NCBI GenBank assembly: GCA_017882545.1 | Contig: JADGPG010000020.1 | Span: 1 to 60,720, forward strand | DNA length: 60,720 nt | Origin: Thermoleophilia bacterium | Lineage (GTDB): Bacteria > Actinomycetota > Thermoleophilia > Miltoncostaeales > Miltoncostaeaceae | Reading direction: 5' to 3' | In this document: positions 17,726 to 30,428 of the stretch, one piece after another | Numbering within the stretch: the stretch's first letter is position 1 | Layout of the letters: each line of letters begins with the position of its first letter | Program-made: the position numbers and the translations under genes | Notes under the pieces: model-generated | Database searches by the model: none | The model's input: the letters and a program-made list of their open reading frames with translations, nothing else | Told to the model about the DNA's origin: nothing

Positions 17726-17950
17726 ACGTCGAGCAACAAAGAAGAGGCCATCGAGGTTGAGGGCGAGGTCACCGAGGCCCTCCCGAACACGATGTTCCGC
17801 GTTGTCTTGGACAACGACCATGAAGTCCTGGCGCACATGGCCGGCCGCATGCGGCGGTTCCGTATCCGCATCAACCCGGGCGACCGCGTCCGCGTTGAGC
17901 TGTCACCGTACGACCTGACCCGCGGGCGGATCGTCTACCGCGAAAAGTAG
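17726..17950 (+). CDS. infA: Translation initiation factor IF-1, apparent ACG start
   Basis: OB-fold factor that occupies the 30S A site and, with IF-3, enforces start-codon selection. The body is fully conserved: [47 protein letters not shown] and RIVYREK, about 74 residues. The expected N-terminus (Met-Ser-Ser-Asn-Lys) falls on ACG at 17726. GAGG at 17717-17720 sits five bases upstream, an ideal ribosome-binding site. No ATG, GTG or TTG occurs in frame between the upstream stop (17657) and this point; the first internal ATG is 21 codons in and would destroy the fold. The gene stands alone, away from any ribosomal-protein cluster. Confidence 0.88.
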   Translation, partial: TSSNKEEAIEVEGEVTEALPNTMFRVVLDNDHEVLAHMAGRMRRFRIRINPGDRVRVELSPYDLTRGRIVYREK

Positions 17951-18004
17951 GCGCCGGCGCGGCCGCGGGCACCGGGCCACGCCAGCCGGACCGGGCGGGG
18001 CCGC

Positions 18005-18745
18005 CTAGTAGAGCGCCTGCGCGAGCCGCTTGCGGAAGCGGGCGGTCAGCGGATGGTGCTCTCCCAGCTCACCGAACATGCCGACGATCGCCGCCCGCAG
18101 CAGGTCGCGGCGGTCCGGATCCGTGGCGCCGCGCACCGCGTCAAGAAGGTGCGTGAGCGCCTGTTCGCTCAGACCCGCGTCCCAGGCGGCCAGCCCGGCT
18201 TGGATGTCCGGGGTGTCGACGTCGCCAAGCGCCACGCGTGCCCGGATCCCCGCCGCCTCGCCGTCGTAGGAGATGGGATCGAGCAGGTCGTCGAGTTCGG
18301 CCGTGTGCCCGTCGGACACCAGCAACCGGGCCAGCGCGAGGCGCGCGGCCGTGTGTGCGGGATCGAGTTCGATCGCCTCGCGAAGCGAGAGCTCGTCGCC
18401 GAGCTCGACCAGGCGGTCGGCCTTTGATGGGACGAGGCGGTTGACGAACGCATCAATCGTGTGCCCGGACTGCAGGCCGGTGAACTCGTCCACGACGTCC
18501 CCGTCGCGGAACACTTTGACCAGCGGAATGCTCATGACGCGGAAGCGCTGCGCGACCACCGGGTTCTCGTCGATGTTCACCTTGGCGAGCACGACCTCGT
18601 CGGGATACCGGCCGACGGCCTGCTCGAGCAGGGGTGCCAACTGGCGGCAGGGCGCGCACCATGGCGCCCAGAAGTCGACGACCACGGCGACCTCGCGGGA
18701 GCGCTCGATGACGTCAAATTCAAACGTCGCGTCCGTCGTGTCCAC
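18005..18745 (-). CDS. Thioredoxin-domain protein with TPR-like C-terminus (CnoX/YbbN-like)
   Basis: N-terminal thioredoxin fold with WCAPC (C30, C33) and cis-Pro in SIPLVKVF, followed by a ~130-residue helical repeat region (e.g. ELDPAHTAARLALARLL). This two-part layout is that of CnoX/YbbN, a chaperedoxin that protects proteins from oxidative aggregation. CnoX proteins often lack or modify the active-site Cys pair; here it is intact, so thioredoxin activity is likely. GTG at 18745 chosen because AAGGGGG lies five bases upstream; TTG at 18760 is the alternative. Lies downstream of the small Cys/His protein gene on the same strand. Confidence 0.88.
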   Translation of the reverse strand: MDTTDATFEFDVIERSREVAVVVDFWAPWCAPCRQLAPLLEQAVGRYPDEVVLAKVNIDENPVVAQRFRVMSIPLVKVFRDGDVVDEFTGLQSGHTIDAFVNRLVPSKADRLVELGDELSLREAIELDPAHTAARLALARLLVSDGHTAELDDLLDPISYDGEAAGIRARVALGDVDTPDIQAGLAAWDAGLSEQALTHLLDAVRGATDPDRRDLLRAAIVGMFGELGEHHPLTARFRKRLAQALY

Positions 18746-18802
18746 CTGAACCCCCTTCAACGATCGACTCGCAGCCAGGGTAGCGAAGTGCCAAATCTCC
18801 CG

Positions 18803-19021
18803 TTAGGCCTTCGGCGGCTGGCACACGGGGCACGGCGCCCAGTGCCGCGAGAGATAGCGCCAGGGGCCATGGACGACCGCGCGGTTGCCGTCGGTGCCGC
18901 GCTGCGGCGCGTAGACGCAGTCCAGGCGGTGGTAGTGGCCCCAGCCGTCCTCACTCGTGCGGGCGACGACGCCCTCCAGGGTCGCGTCCCGCAACCGTGG
19001 CTCAAAACTGATGGTGGTCAT
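18803..19021 (-). CDS. Small Cys/His-rich protein with Ada-like HxxxC...CxxC pattern
   Basis: 72 residues preceded by a strong AAGGAGGGG ribosome-binding site, so almost certainly expressed. It contains H29, H31, C35 and a C-terminal CPVC (C64, C67). The arrangement HRLDC...APCPVCQP resembles the HxxxC...CxxC zinc knuckle of Ada/nuclease-associated domains, but the match is by eye. The function is not recognised; a zinc-binding nucleic-acid role is only a suggestion. Same strand as the CnoX-like gene 57 bases downstream; divergent from ettA. Confidence 0.7.
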   Translation of the reverse strand: MTTISFEPRLRDATLEGVVARTSEDGWGHYHRLDCVYAPQRGTDGNRAVVHGPWRYLSRHWAPCPVCQPPKA

Positions 19022-19146
19022 TACACCCCTCCTTCAGGGGCTCGCGGGCGTCTCGGTCCGCACCCGCGCGCTGCTTAACGTTCGTTGTGTCTTGCCATCG
19101 ACGGTAGCGCACCGGACTTGAGCCGACGCCGGTTTCGGTCGTTGGT

Positions 19147-19152
19147 TACGCT
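19147..19152 (+). promoter_or_regulatory. Candidate -10 element of ettA (leaderless)
   Basis: TACGCT eight bases before the ATG; no Shine-Dalgarno between them. Confidence 0.45.
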
Positions 19153-19160
19153 CCGGTGTC

Positions 19161-20843
<1,683 letters not shown>

Positions 20844-21017
20844 CAGGAGTTTCTCCCGCTCCCGCGCCGCCGCACGCGTCGGCCAGGGCGCGAACCGCAC
20901 TGACCGGCGATGTGACGAGGGGCCCGAAATCCGTGCCGCGAACACGATGAGGGCAGCCGCTCCGGTACCCTTCACGTGCGCAGAGCCGAACCATCCCAGC
21001 CCCAAGGAGTGACGCCG

Positions 21018-23717
<2,700 letters not shown>

Positions 23718-23760
23718 TCGCATGGCAAAGCGGCGTGGGCCATACGGACCCGCGCCGCGC

Positions 23761-23766
23761 TAGCCT
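23761..23766 (+). promoter_or_regulatory. Candidate -10 element of lpd
   Basis: TAGCCT ~77 bases upstream of the lpd start; the leader then carries a GAGGAG ribosome-binding site (about 23832-23837). No convincing -35 hexamer. Confidence 0.35.
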
Positions 23767-23843
23767 GTGCGGCGAGCGCGATCCCATGTCGCCACCCCGC
23801 GGCGACGCAGGTTCTTTCCCAACTCGATCTGAGGAGATCACAC

Positions 23844-25253
23844 GTGGTCGAGGTCGACGTCGCGGTACTCGGCGGTGGACCCGGCGGCTATCCCGCCGCC
23901 ATTCGGGCGGCCCAGCTCGGACTGAGCGTGGCCGTCATCGAGCAGGGGCGCCTCGGCGGCACCTGCCTCAACGTCGGATGCATTCCGACCAAGGCCTGGG
24001 TTCAGAGCGCCCATGCCATGAAGGACGCGCATGAGACGTTCGCCAAGCTCGGGGTCAACGTCCCGACGGTGGAGCTGGACTTCGCGCAAGTCCAGAAGAA
24101 CAAGGACGAGATCGTCGACCGTTCGGTGAACGGGGTCGGCGGCCTGCTGAAGGCCAACGGCATCACCGTCGTCGCGGGCCGCGGCCAGTTCACCGGCGCC
24201 CACACGATCACGACCGACTCGGACGAGACCGTCACCTTCAAGAACGCCGTGATCGCGACGGGGTCGAGCCCCACCCGGCCGCCGGTCGAGGGGATCGACG
24301 GTCCGCGCTGCGTCGACTCCACGGGTCTGTTGGCGATCGAGGCCGTGCCGCCACGCCTGATCGTGCTCGGAGGCGGGGTCATCGGCGTCGAGTTCGCATC
24401 GGTGTTCTCGCACTTCGGCAGCGAAGTCACGATCGTCGAAATGCTCGACCACCTGATCGCCACTGAGGATGCGGAAGCCCGCACCGAGTTGGAGCGAGCC
24501 TTCAAGAAGCGCAAGATCGCCCAACACCTCGGGGCGCGTGCGTCGCGTGTCGAGGAGGCCGCCGACGGGGTGATCCTGCACTTTGTCGACGCCTCGGGCG
24601 CCGAGCAGCAGGTCGAGGGCGATGTCATCCTCGTCGCGACCGGCCGGCGCGCCAACGTCGAGGGTATCGGCCTCGAGGCCGCCGGAGTCGCATTCGAGCC
24701 CACGCGCATCGTCGCCGACGAGTTCCGGCGCACGAGCGTCCCGCACATCTATGCGGTCGGCGATGTCGCCGGATACTGGCAACTCGCCCATACCGCATTC
24801 CGCGAGGGCGAGGTCGCGGCCGACAACATCGCCGGGCACGCAATCGCCGTATCGGGCGCGGTGCCTCGCTGCATCTACACCGATCCGGAGATCGCCGCGG
24901 TCGGCCTGACCGAGCAGGAGGCGATCGACCAGTTCGGCAAGGACCGCATCCGCATCGGCAAGTTTCCGTTCTCGGCACTCGCGCGGGCGGCGATGTTCGC
25001 CGACCGGACCGGGTTCGTGAAGACGATCCACGAAACGACCCTCGATGAACTACTGGGTGTCGTCGTGGTGGGGATGTCGGCGACCGAGATCATCAATGCC
25101 GGCGTCGTGGGGATCGACTCCGAGGCCCGCGTCGACACGATCGGTGACTCGATCACCGCGCACCCGACCCTTGCCGAGGCGCTCAAGGAAGCCGCGCTCA
25201 TGGGCCTCGACCGTCCACTGCACTGGCCCCCGGCCAAAAAGAAGGCCGCCTAG
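23844..25253 (+). CDS. lpd: Dihydrolipoamide dehydrogenase (E3)
   Basis: FAD flavoprotein that reoxidises lipoyl groups of 2-oxoacid dehydrogenases and the glycine cleavage system. N-terminal LGGGPGGYPAA FAD loop, redox pair GGTCLNVGCIPTK (C41, C46), NAD loop LGGGVIGVEFASVF and C-terminal active-site TAHPTLAE (H440, E445). 469 residues. GTG start with GAGGAG well placed. E1 and E2 subunits are not in the window; aconitase upstream puts it in a central-carbon context. Ends at a strong hairpin terminator. Confidence 0.95.
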   Translation: MVEVDVAVLGGGPGGYPAAIRAAQLGLSVAVIEQGRLGGTCLNVGCIPTKAWVQSAHAMKDAHETFAKLGVNVPTVELDFAQVQKNKDEIVDRSVNGVGGLLKANGITVVAGRGQFTGAHTITTDSDETVTFKNAVIATGSSPTRPPVEGIDGPRCVDSTGLLAIEAVPPRLIVLGGGVIGVEFASVFSHFGSEVTIVEMLDHLIATEDAEARTELERAFKKRKIAQHLGARASRVEEAADGVILHFVDASGAEQQVEGDVILVATGRRANVEGIGLEAAGVAFEPTRIVADEFRRTSVPHIYAVGDVAGYWQLAHTAFREGEVAADNIAGHAIAVSGAVPRCIYTDPEIAAVGLTEQEAIDQFGKDRIRIGKFPFSALARAAMFADRTGFVKTIHETTLDELLGVVVVGMSATEIINAGVVGIDSEARVDTIGDSITAHPTLAEALKEAALMGLDRPLHWPPAKKKAA

Positions 25254-25254
25254 G

Positions 25255-25297
25255 GCCATGTGGACCCGCCGCCCCACGGGAGGCGGGTCCACATGGC
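25255..25297. terminator. Bidirectional hairpin terminator between lpd and the IMPase-family gene
   Basis: Perfect 16-base arms (25255-25270 and 25282-25297, core ATGTGGACCCGCC) around an 11-base loop, exactly filling the gap between two convergent stop codons. No T-run on either side, which is usual for GC-rich actinobacterial terminators. Confidence 0.75.
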
Positions 25298-26098
25298 TCA
25301 CCCGTCCCGGCCGCCCTCGAAGAGCGCCAGGACCGCATCGAGCAGCTCGGCGCGGCCGACGGCGACGCCCGCCGGACGTTCCGCGGTCGCCCCCAGCTCC
25401 CGCACGACCCCGCCCGCCTCGGTCACGAGGAGCCGGCCTGCCATCCAATCCCATTCCTGGACCCCTCGCTCGAGGAACGCGTCGAGGCGGCCGGCCGCGA
25501 CCCACGCGATGTCGAGCGCGGCCGCGCCGAAGCGTCGCACGTCGCGGATCCGGGGAAGCGCCCAGCGAAGGACGTCGGCCTGGCGCGCGCGCTCGTCGGA
25601 CGAGTAGTTGAAACCTGTGCCGATCAGGGCCTGCGCGAGGGGCGGCGGAACCGGCATCTCCAGACGCCGATTGCCGAGCCACGCGCCGCCGCCCCGCAGC
25701 GCGATGAAGGTGTCGCCCCCCGGCGGATGCATCACCACGCTCGCGAGCGGTCCGTCGTCGTCGCACACGGCGATGCTGACGGCCCAATGCGGGATACCCC
25801 ACAGGTAGTTCGTCGTCCCGTCCAGCGGGTCGATCACCCACCAGAGCCCCGATGCGCCGGTGCGCAGTCCGCCCTCCTCGGCGAGACGGCCGTCATCGGG
25901 ACGCTCGGCGTCCAGGATCGCCGTGATGGCATCTTCGGCCGCGCGGTCGGCGTCGCTGACCAGATCCGTGTCCGAACTCTTGGTGCCGACCCCGGCCGCG
26001 GGGCGATCGGCGCGGATCATCAGTTCGCGTGCCGCCGCATCGGCGGCGCGCAACGCGGTCTCGATGAGGTCCTGGGGCCGCGCCACCGCCTCAGACAT
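25298..26098 (-). CDS. Inositol monophosphatase family phosphatase
   Basis: Mg-dependent sugar-phosphatase-fold enzyme. Metal-binding motif DPLDGTTN (D90, D93), acidic EEGG (74-77) and C-terminal EWDWMAGRLLVTEAGG. 266 residues. Substrate could be inositol-1-phosphate, histidinol phosphate, fructose-1,6-bisphosphate or PAP; the sequence does not decide. ATG at 26098 overlaps the upstream SDR stop by 8 bases. Confidence 0.88.
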   Translation of the reverse strand: MSEAVARPQDLIETALRAADAAARELMIRADRPAAGVGTKSSDTDLVSDADRAAEDAITAILDAERPDDGRLAEEGGLRTGASGLWWVIDPLDGTTNYLWGIPHWAVSIAVCDDDGPLASVVMHPPGGDTFIALRGGGAWLGNRRLEMPVPPPLAQALIGTGFNYSSDERARQADVLRWALPRIRDVRRFGAAALDIAWVAAGRLDAFLERGVQEWDWMAGRLLVTEAGGVVRELGATAERPAGVAVGRAELLDAVLALFEGGRDG

Positions 26099-26786
26099 CC
26101 TGGGATGTCGGCCGGATCAGGATCTCGTTAACGTCGACCCGTGCGGGCTGTGCGAGAGCGAACATGATCGCGCGGGCGACGTCGTCGGCCTCCAGCGACT
26201 CCGCCTGCGGCGACCCGCTGTCGAAGAACGGCGTCTCGGTGAATCCGGGCTCGATCAACGTCACGCGTGCGCCGGTCCCGTTGAGTTCCTGGCGCAACGA
26301 CTCGCCCATCGCACTCACCGCCCACTTCGTGGCCGAGTACATCGACCCCGGGAGCGCCTTGCGCCCCGCAACGGACCCGGTCAGGAAGTAGTGACCCCGG
26401 CTGGCGATGATCGCCGGCAGGGTCGCCCGGACGGTGATCGCCGCCCCGTAGACGTTGGTCAGGATCATGTCGCGCCACCGTTCCGGGGAGGCCGTGGTGA
26501 ATCCGCGCGCCAGACCGAAGCCGGCGTTCGCAAACACCACGTCCAGTCGCCCGAACCGCCCAAGCGCCGCCGCTGCCAGGGCGTCGACCTCCGCCCACTC
26601 GCAGACATCGCAGGACACGATCATGACGCGGTCCGGGGTCCCGAGCTCGTCGGCGATGGCGCGCAGCCCCTCCTCGCGGCGGGCCGCCAGGACCAGCGTG
26701 TGGCCCGCGGCATGGGCCCGCCGTGCGGTCGCGGCCCCGATGCCGCTCGATCCGCCCGTGATCAGCACGACCCGTGCCTGGTTCAT
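26091..26786 (-). CDS. Short-chain dehydrogenase/reductase (SDR)
   Basis: 231-residue classical SDR: LITGGSSGIG (8-17), FANAGFG, catalytic S138 in LTGSVAG and Y150-SAT-K154. Compact size and the C-terminal half (LIEPGFTETPFF) resemble YdfG/serine-dehydrogenase-like SDRs; substrate unknown. ATG at 26786 has GGAGGG five to six bases upstream. Co-transcribed with the IMPase-family gene. Confidence 0.88.
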   Translation of the reverse strand: MNQARVVLITGGSSGIGAATARRAHAAGHTLVLAARREEGLRAIADELGTPDRVMIVSCDVCEWAEVDALAAAALGRFGRLDVVFANAGFGLARGFTTASPERWRDMILTNVYGAAITVRATLPAIIASRGHYFLTGSVAGRKALPGSMYSATKWAVSAMGESLRQELNGTGARVTLIEPGFTETPFFDSGSPQAESLEADDVARAIMFALAQPARVDVNEILIRPTSQDV

Positions 26787-26923
26787 CCGGACCCTCCGGT
26801 CACCGTCGTTCGGGGCCAGCCCGTTGCCCGCCCGTCGGGATCTTCGCACTCGCGCGGCACCGAGGTCCCGGGTCACCGGGGTGTACACCCACCGCGTTGC
26901 GGCCGCACCACGCACGCGTCCGC

Positions 26924-26929
26924 TAACGT
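26924..26929 (+). promoter_or_regulatory. Candidate -10 element of ispH (leaderless)
   Basis: TAACGT eight bases before the ATG, with no Shine-Dalgarno in between. Confidence 0.45.
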
Positions 26930-26937
26930 CTGGGCCG

Positions 26938-27879
26938 ATGCCCGAATCCGCACACATCGACCTCGTCGCGCCGCGGGGGTACTGCGCCGGCGTCGACCGC
27001 GCCATCGAGACCGTCGAGCGCGCGCTCCACGAGCTCGGCGCGCCGGTGTATGTCCGCGGCGAGATCGTCCACAACCGGCACGTCGTCGAGACGCTGACCG
27101 CACGCGGAGCGGTCTTCGTCGCCACCGAACTCGAGGTACCCGAAGGGGCGACGATCATCCTGTCCGCCCACGGCGTGGCGCCCGAGGTCCACGCCAACTG
27201 CGCCGCCCGCAACCTGCGAGTCATCGACGCCACGTGCCCGTTGGTCAGCAAGGTGCACGCCGAAGTCCGGCGCTACGCGGCGCGCGGCGCGACCGTCCTG
27301 CTGGTCGGCCACTCCGACCACGACGAGGTGATTGGGACCTCCGGGGAGGCGCCCGACCAGGTGATCGTGGTCGAAGATGTCGCCCAAGCGCGCACCGTCG
27401 GCGTTCCCGACCCGGACAATGTCGCGCTGACCACTCAGACGACCCTGTCGATTGACGACACCGAGGAGATCGTCCGCATCCTTCACGAGCGCTTCCCCGC
27501 GCTCCGGATGCCGCCGAACGGGGACATCTGTTACGCCACCCAGAACCGGCAGGACGCTGTCAAGAGTGCGGTCGCCGACGGGGCCGACCTGGTGTTGGTC
27601 GTGGGCTCGCAGAACTCCTCGAACTCCAACCGCATGGTCGAGGTCGGGCGGGCCGCGGGCGCTGATGCGCACCTGATCGAGAACGCGTCCTCGATCGATA
27701 CCGCCTGGCTTTCCGGCAAGCGTCGCGTCGCCCTCACTGCGGGCGCGTCAGCGCCCGAGGTCCTGGTGGGCGAGGTCGCGGACCTGCTCGAGACGTACGG
27801 GTTCGGGCGCACCGGCTCCGACGCCCCGAGCGCCGAGGGCGTCTTCTTCGCCCTGCCGCACCAGGTGCGCGCGACCTAG
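26938..27879 (+). CDS. ispH: 4-hydroxy-3-methylbut-2-enyl diphosphate reductase IspH
   Basis: Last step of the MEP pathway, making IPP and DMAPP. The three 4Fe-4S Cys residues are visible in RGYCAGVDRA (C16), DATCPLVSK (~C100) and GDICYATQNRQ (~C198); the SxN motif region SQNSSNSNR and catalytic TQTTLS are conserved. 313 residues. Long in-frame sequence upstream of the ATG is not IspH-like. Convergent with the pyrophosphorylase gene, 13 bases apart. Confidence 0.95.
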   Translation: MPESAHIDLVAPRGYCAGVDRAIETVERALHELGAPVYVRGEIVHNRHVVETLTARGAVFVATELEVPEGATIILSAHGVAPEVHANCAARNLRVIDATCPLVSKVHAEVRRYAARGATVLLVGHSDHDEVIGTSGEAPDQVIVVEDVAQARTVGVPDPDNVALTTQTTLSIDDTEEIVRILHERFPALRMPPNGDICYATQNRQDAVKSAVADGADLVLVVGSQNSSNSNRMVEVGRAAGADAHLIENASSIDTAWLSGKRRVALTAGASAPEVLVGEVADLLETYGFGRTGSDAPSAEGVFFALPHQVRAT

Positions 27880-27892
27880 CCGGTCTGCGGGC

Positions 27893-29308
27893 TCAGGACG
27901 GCGTCAGCGCCGTTGGGCCGGTGATCGGGGGGTGCCCCGCCAGCCTCGCTTGCGCCTCGCCGGCATCCAGCGCCAGGCGCGGATCGATCTCGAGGTCCAC
28001 CGGCTCACCGTCCGCGCCCCGGGCGACAGTCACTCCCGCCGCCGCCAGCCAGCGCGCATAGAGGCGGTTCATATCGCGCCGGCAGGTCGCGGGAGAGTCC
28101 GCCCCGGTGGCGTTCTTGATCGGGCTGAACTGCTCGTCGCGGGCGATCTCGACGGTGATCGAGGCGGCCGCCCGTGGCAGCGCGTCGAAGATGAATGTCT
28201 CGAACTTGTACGCGTTGGGGGCGTCCGGCTGGACGAGCCGCCCGTCCTCGTCAAGGTACGGCACCTTCTTGAGCGCACGGTGGTACGGCAGCTGCAGGCC
28301 GCCGTCCGTCAGGCGTCGAGCGAAGGGGATCTCGATCAGGTGGGTCGCAACGTTGCCCGCCCACAGCACGAGCCCGCCGTCGGGGGCCTCGGCCGATGCC
28401 GTCGCGTCGTCGAGATCCGAATACTCGACCACGACCGTCGTGCCGTCGCGCCGGGCGATCACCCCCACCCGCTCGTCGGGGCGCTCCTTGCGGACCGCCA
28501 GGTTCGACATGTCGGCACCGGCATCCCGGTGATACCCGAGGAACACCGGGTCCGCGACGCTGGTCAGGGGATTGTCGATCTGGAAGGTGAACACCGTCCG
28601 CGCGCCGGCGGCCACCAGCCAGTCGAGCGCACCCGACCGCCGCAGGGCCAGGAACACCCCGCCGTGGCCATCAGGCGACAGCGCCAGTCGCCCGGGGGCC
28701 TCCCGGAGGATCTCGCCCGTCGTGGCGTCGACCGCCGGTAGCGCACCCTGCACCACAAAGCTGACCGAGTCCGGATCCAATCCGAACCAGTCGGCGTCCG
28801 CGAACGCGGCCCTGGTCTCCGCGTCGTTGGCCGGGGAGGTGAGCAGGCACAGCGGGAGCCGGGCGTCGTAGCGGGCGCGCAAGGCCGCGACCTTCGCGGC
28901 GTGGTGGGCGAACAACGTCGTTCCGCGAACCGTGCCGAACGGGAACGTTCCCTTGGGCCCCTCAAAGCCGAGTCGCGTGCCCTGCCCCCCGGCCAACAGC
29001 ACGAGGCCGACCTCGCCGGCACGCAGCGCGCTGTCGCCGCGCGCGCGGGCACCGGTCTCACGGGCGCGCTCGGCAGGTGTCTGCGGCAACGGCACGGCGT
29101 CGGGCGGGGTGAGCGCGCCCGACGCGCCCGACGGATCGCCGCGACCGACGAACTGAGCCACCAACCGCCCGATCAGCGCAAGGTCGAGCTCCGCAAGCTG
29201 GTCGACGAGCGCGGCGGCATCCTCGGGCGCGGCATTGTCGATCACCCCTGCCAGGCGACCCTGGCCCGCAGCGGTGAGGCGATCGCGCAGGTCGGGGGCC
29301 GTCGGCAT
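27893..29308 (-). CDS. UDP-sugar pyrophosphorylase of the eukaryotic UAP/UGP type
   Basis: Makes a UDP-sugar (UDP-GlcNAc or UDP-glucose) from UTP and the sugar 1-phosphate. The nucleotide loop LAGGQGTRLGFEGPKG (105-120) and later FTFQIDNPL, NAYKFETFIFD and FSPIKNATG segments are those of the UAP1/AGX family, not of bacterial GlmU or GalU. 471 residues, with a ~95-residue helical N-terminus. Substrate preference cannot be read. Begins three bases after the alcohol dehydrogenase stop, so it ends the hemQ-ADH-UAP unit. Confidence 0.86.
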   Translation of the reverse strand: MPTAPDLRDRLTAAGQGRLAGVIDNAAPEDAAALVDQLAELDLALIGRLVAQFVGRGDPSGASGALTPPDAVPLPQTPAERARETGARARGDSALRAGEVGLVLLAGGQGTRLGFEGPKGTFPFGTVRGTTLFAHHAAKVAALRARYDARLPLCLLTSPANDAETRAAFADADWFGLDPDSVSFVVQGALPAVDATTGEILREAPGRLALSPDGHGGVFLALRRSGALDWLVAAGARTVFTFQIDNPLTSVADPVFLGYHRDAGADMSNLAVRKERPDERVGVIARRDGTTVVVEYSDLDDATASAEAPDGGLVLWAGNVATHLIEIPFARRLTDGGLQLPYHRALKKVPYLDEDGRLVQPDAPNAYKFETFIFDALPRAAASITVEIARDEQFSPIKNATGADSPATCRRDMNRLYARWLAAAGVTVARGADGEPVDLEIDPRLALDAGEAQARLAGHPPITGPTALTPS

Positions 29309-29311
29309 CGT

Positions 29312-30400
29312 CTACGAGATCTTCAGCGCAACCTTGACGACGCCGGGGCGACGTTCGGCCATCATGCCGTAACCGTCCGCCGCATCGGCCAGCGGCAGGA
29401 TGTCGGTCAGTAGTGGGCTGGGATCGATCTCGCCCTCGGCGAGGAGCTCCAGCAGACGCGGGATGTACAGGCCCATCGGGACGAGACCACCCGAGATCGT
29501 GATGTTGCGGACGAATTGGTCGAACCAGTTCACCGACGGGGTCTTGCCCATGAAGTGGTCCATCCCGAGACACGAGATCGTCCCGCCGGGGCGTACGGCG
29601 CCATGGGCAGCCTGCATCGAATCGGTATTGGAGACCGAATCGACGACGACCCGTGCACCTTGGCCGCGCGTGGCGTTGCGAGCGAACTCGGCGATCTCCT
29701 CCGCGTCGCGCAGATCGCTGGTTGCCGTTGCTCCGAGCCGCCGCGCCAGCGCGATCCGGTCGTCGTGGTGGCCGAAACAGATGATGTTCTCCGCCCCGAG
29801 CGCCCGCGCGCAGTGCACGGCCGACAGGGCGACCGCACCGTCACCGATCACGACAACGTCATCGCCGGGATGTAGCCGACCGGTGACCAGGCCGTGCATC
29901 GCCGTCGACATCACGTCGATGATCGGCAGGATCATGGTTTCGTGGGCGGCGTCAGACACCGTCTCGGGGATCGCGATCAGCGTCGAATCGGCCAGCGGCA
30001 CGCGGGCGAATTCTGACTGGCCCCCCTCCACGACACCGCCATGCTGCCACAGGCGCGGCGCCCAGCCGAACATCGACATCTGCTCGCAGCTGGCCCGGAG
30101 GCCTTCCTGGCACCAGATGCAGTGGCCGCAGCTGACGCCGACAGCGACCAGCACTCGATCGCCGGGTGTGACCCCGCGAACTTCGGGACCGACCTCGATC
30201 ACGGTCCCGAGGAACTCATGACCGAGGCGCGCGCCTGGTGCGAAGCCGAACGCCTCGCCCGCGTGCAACACGTGCAGATCCGATCCACAGATGCCCGCCA
30301 TCGAGATCTGAACGAGGGCGTCGGTCGGCGCCTCGAGCACGGGGTCGGCGACGTCCTCGACCGATACGTTGCCGTTGCCCTGAAACGTCAGTCCGCGCAC
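29312..30400 (-). CDS. Zinc-dependent alcohol dehydrogenase (MDR family)
   Basis: 362-residue medium-chain dehydrogenase. Catalytic zinc ligands in ICGSDLH (C38) and GHEFLG (H61, E62); structural zinc Cys at 91, 94, 97 and 105; NAD loop VIGDGAVALSAVHCA. Resembles the threonine/formaldehyde-type Zn-ADH group; the natural alcohol is unknown. GTG at 30400 chosen, with GGAGG five bases upstream. Sits 28 bases after hemQ and 3 before the pyrophosphorylase gene. Confidence 0.9.
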   Translation of the reverse strand: MRGLTFQGNGNVSVEDVADPVLEAPTDALVQISMAGICGSDLHVLHAGEAFGFAPGARLGHEFLGTVIEVGPEVRGVTPGDRVLVAVGVSCGHCIWCQEGLRASCEQMSMFGWAPRLWQHGGVVEGGQSEFARVPLADSTLIAIPETVSDAAHETMILPIIDVMSTAMHGLVTGRLHPGDDVVVIGDGAVALSAVHCARALGAENIICFGHHDDRIALARRLGATATSDLRDAEEIAEFARNATRGQGARVVVDSVSNTDSMQAAHGAVRPGGTISCLGMDHFMGKTPSVNWFDQFVRNITISGGLVPMGLYIPRLLELLAEGEIDPSPLLTDILPLADAADGYGMMAERRPGVVKVALKIS

Positions 30401-30428
30401 GCGATCCTCCGGGGTCGATTGGTCGGGG

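Noticed and set aside
17520-17918. Open frame of 132 codons overlapping infA
   Set aside because: It is in a different frame from the conserved IF-1 sequence and has no family features.
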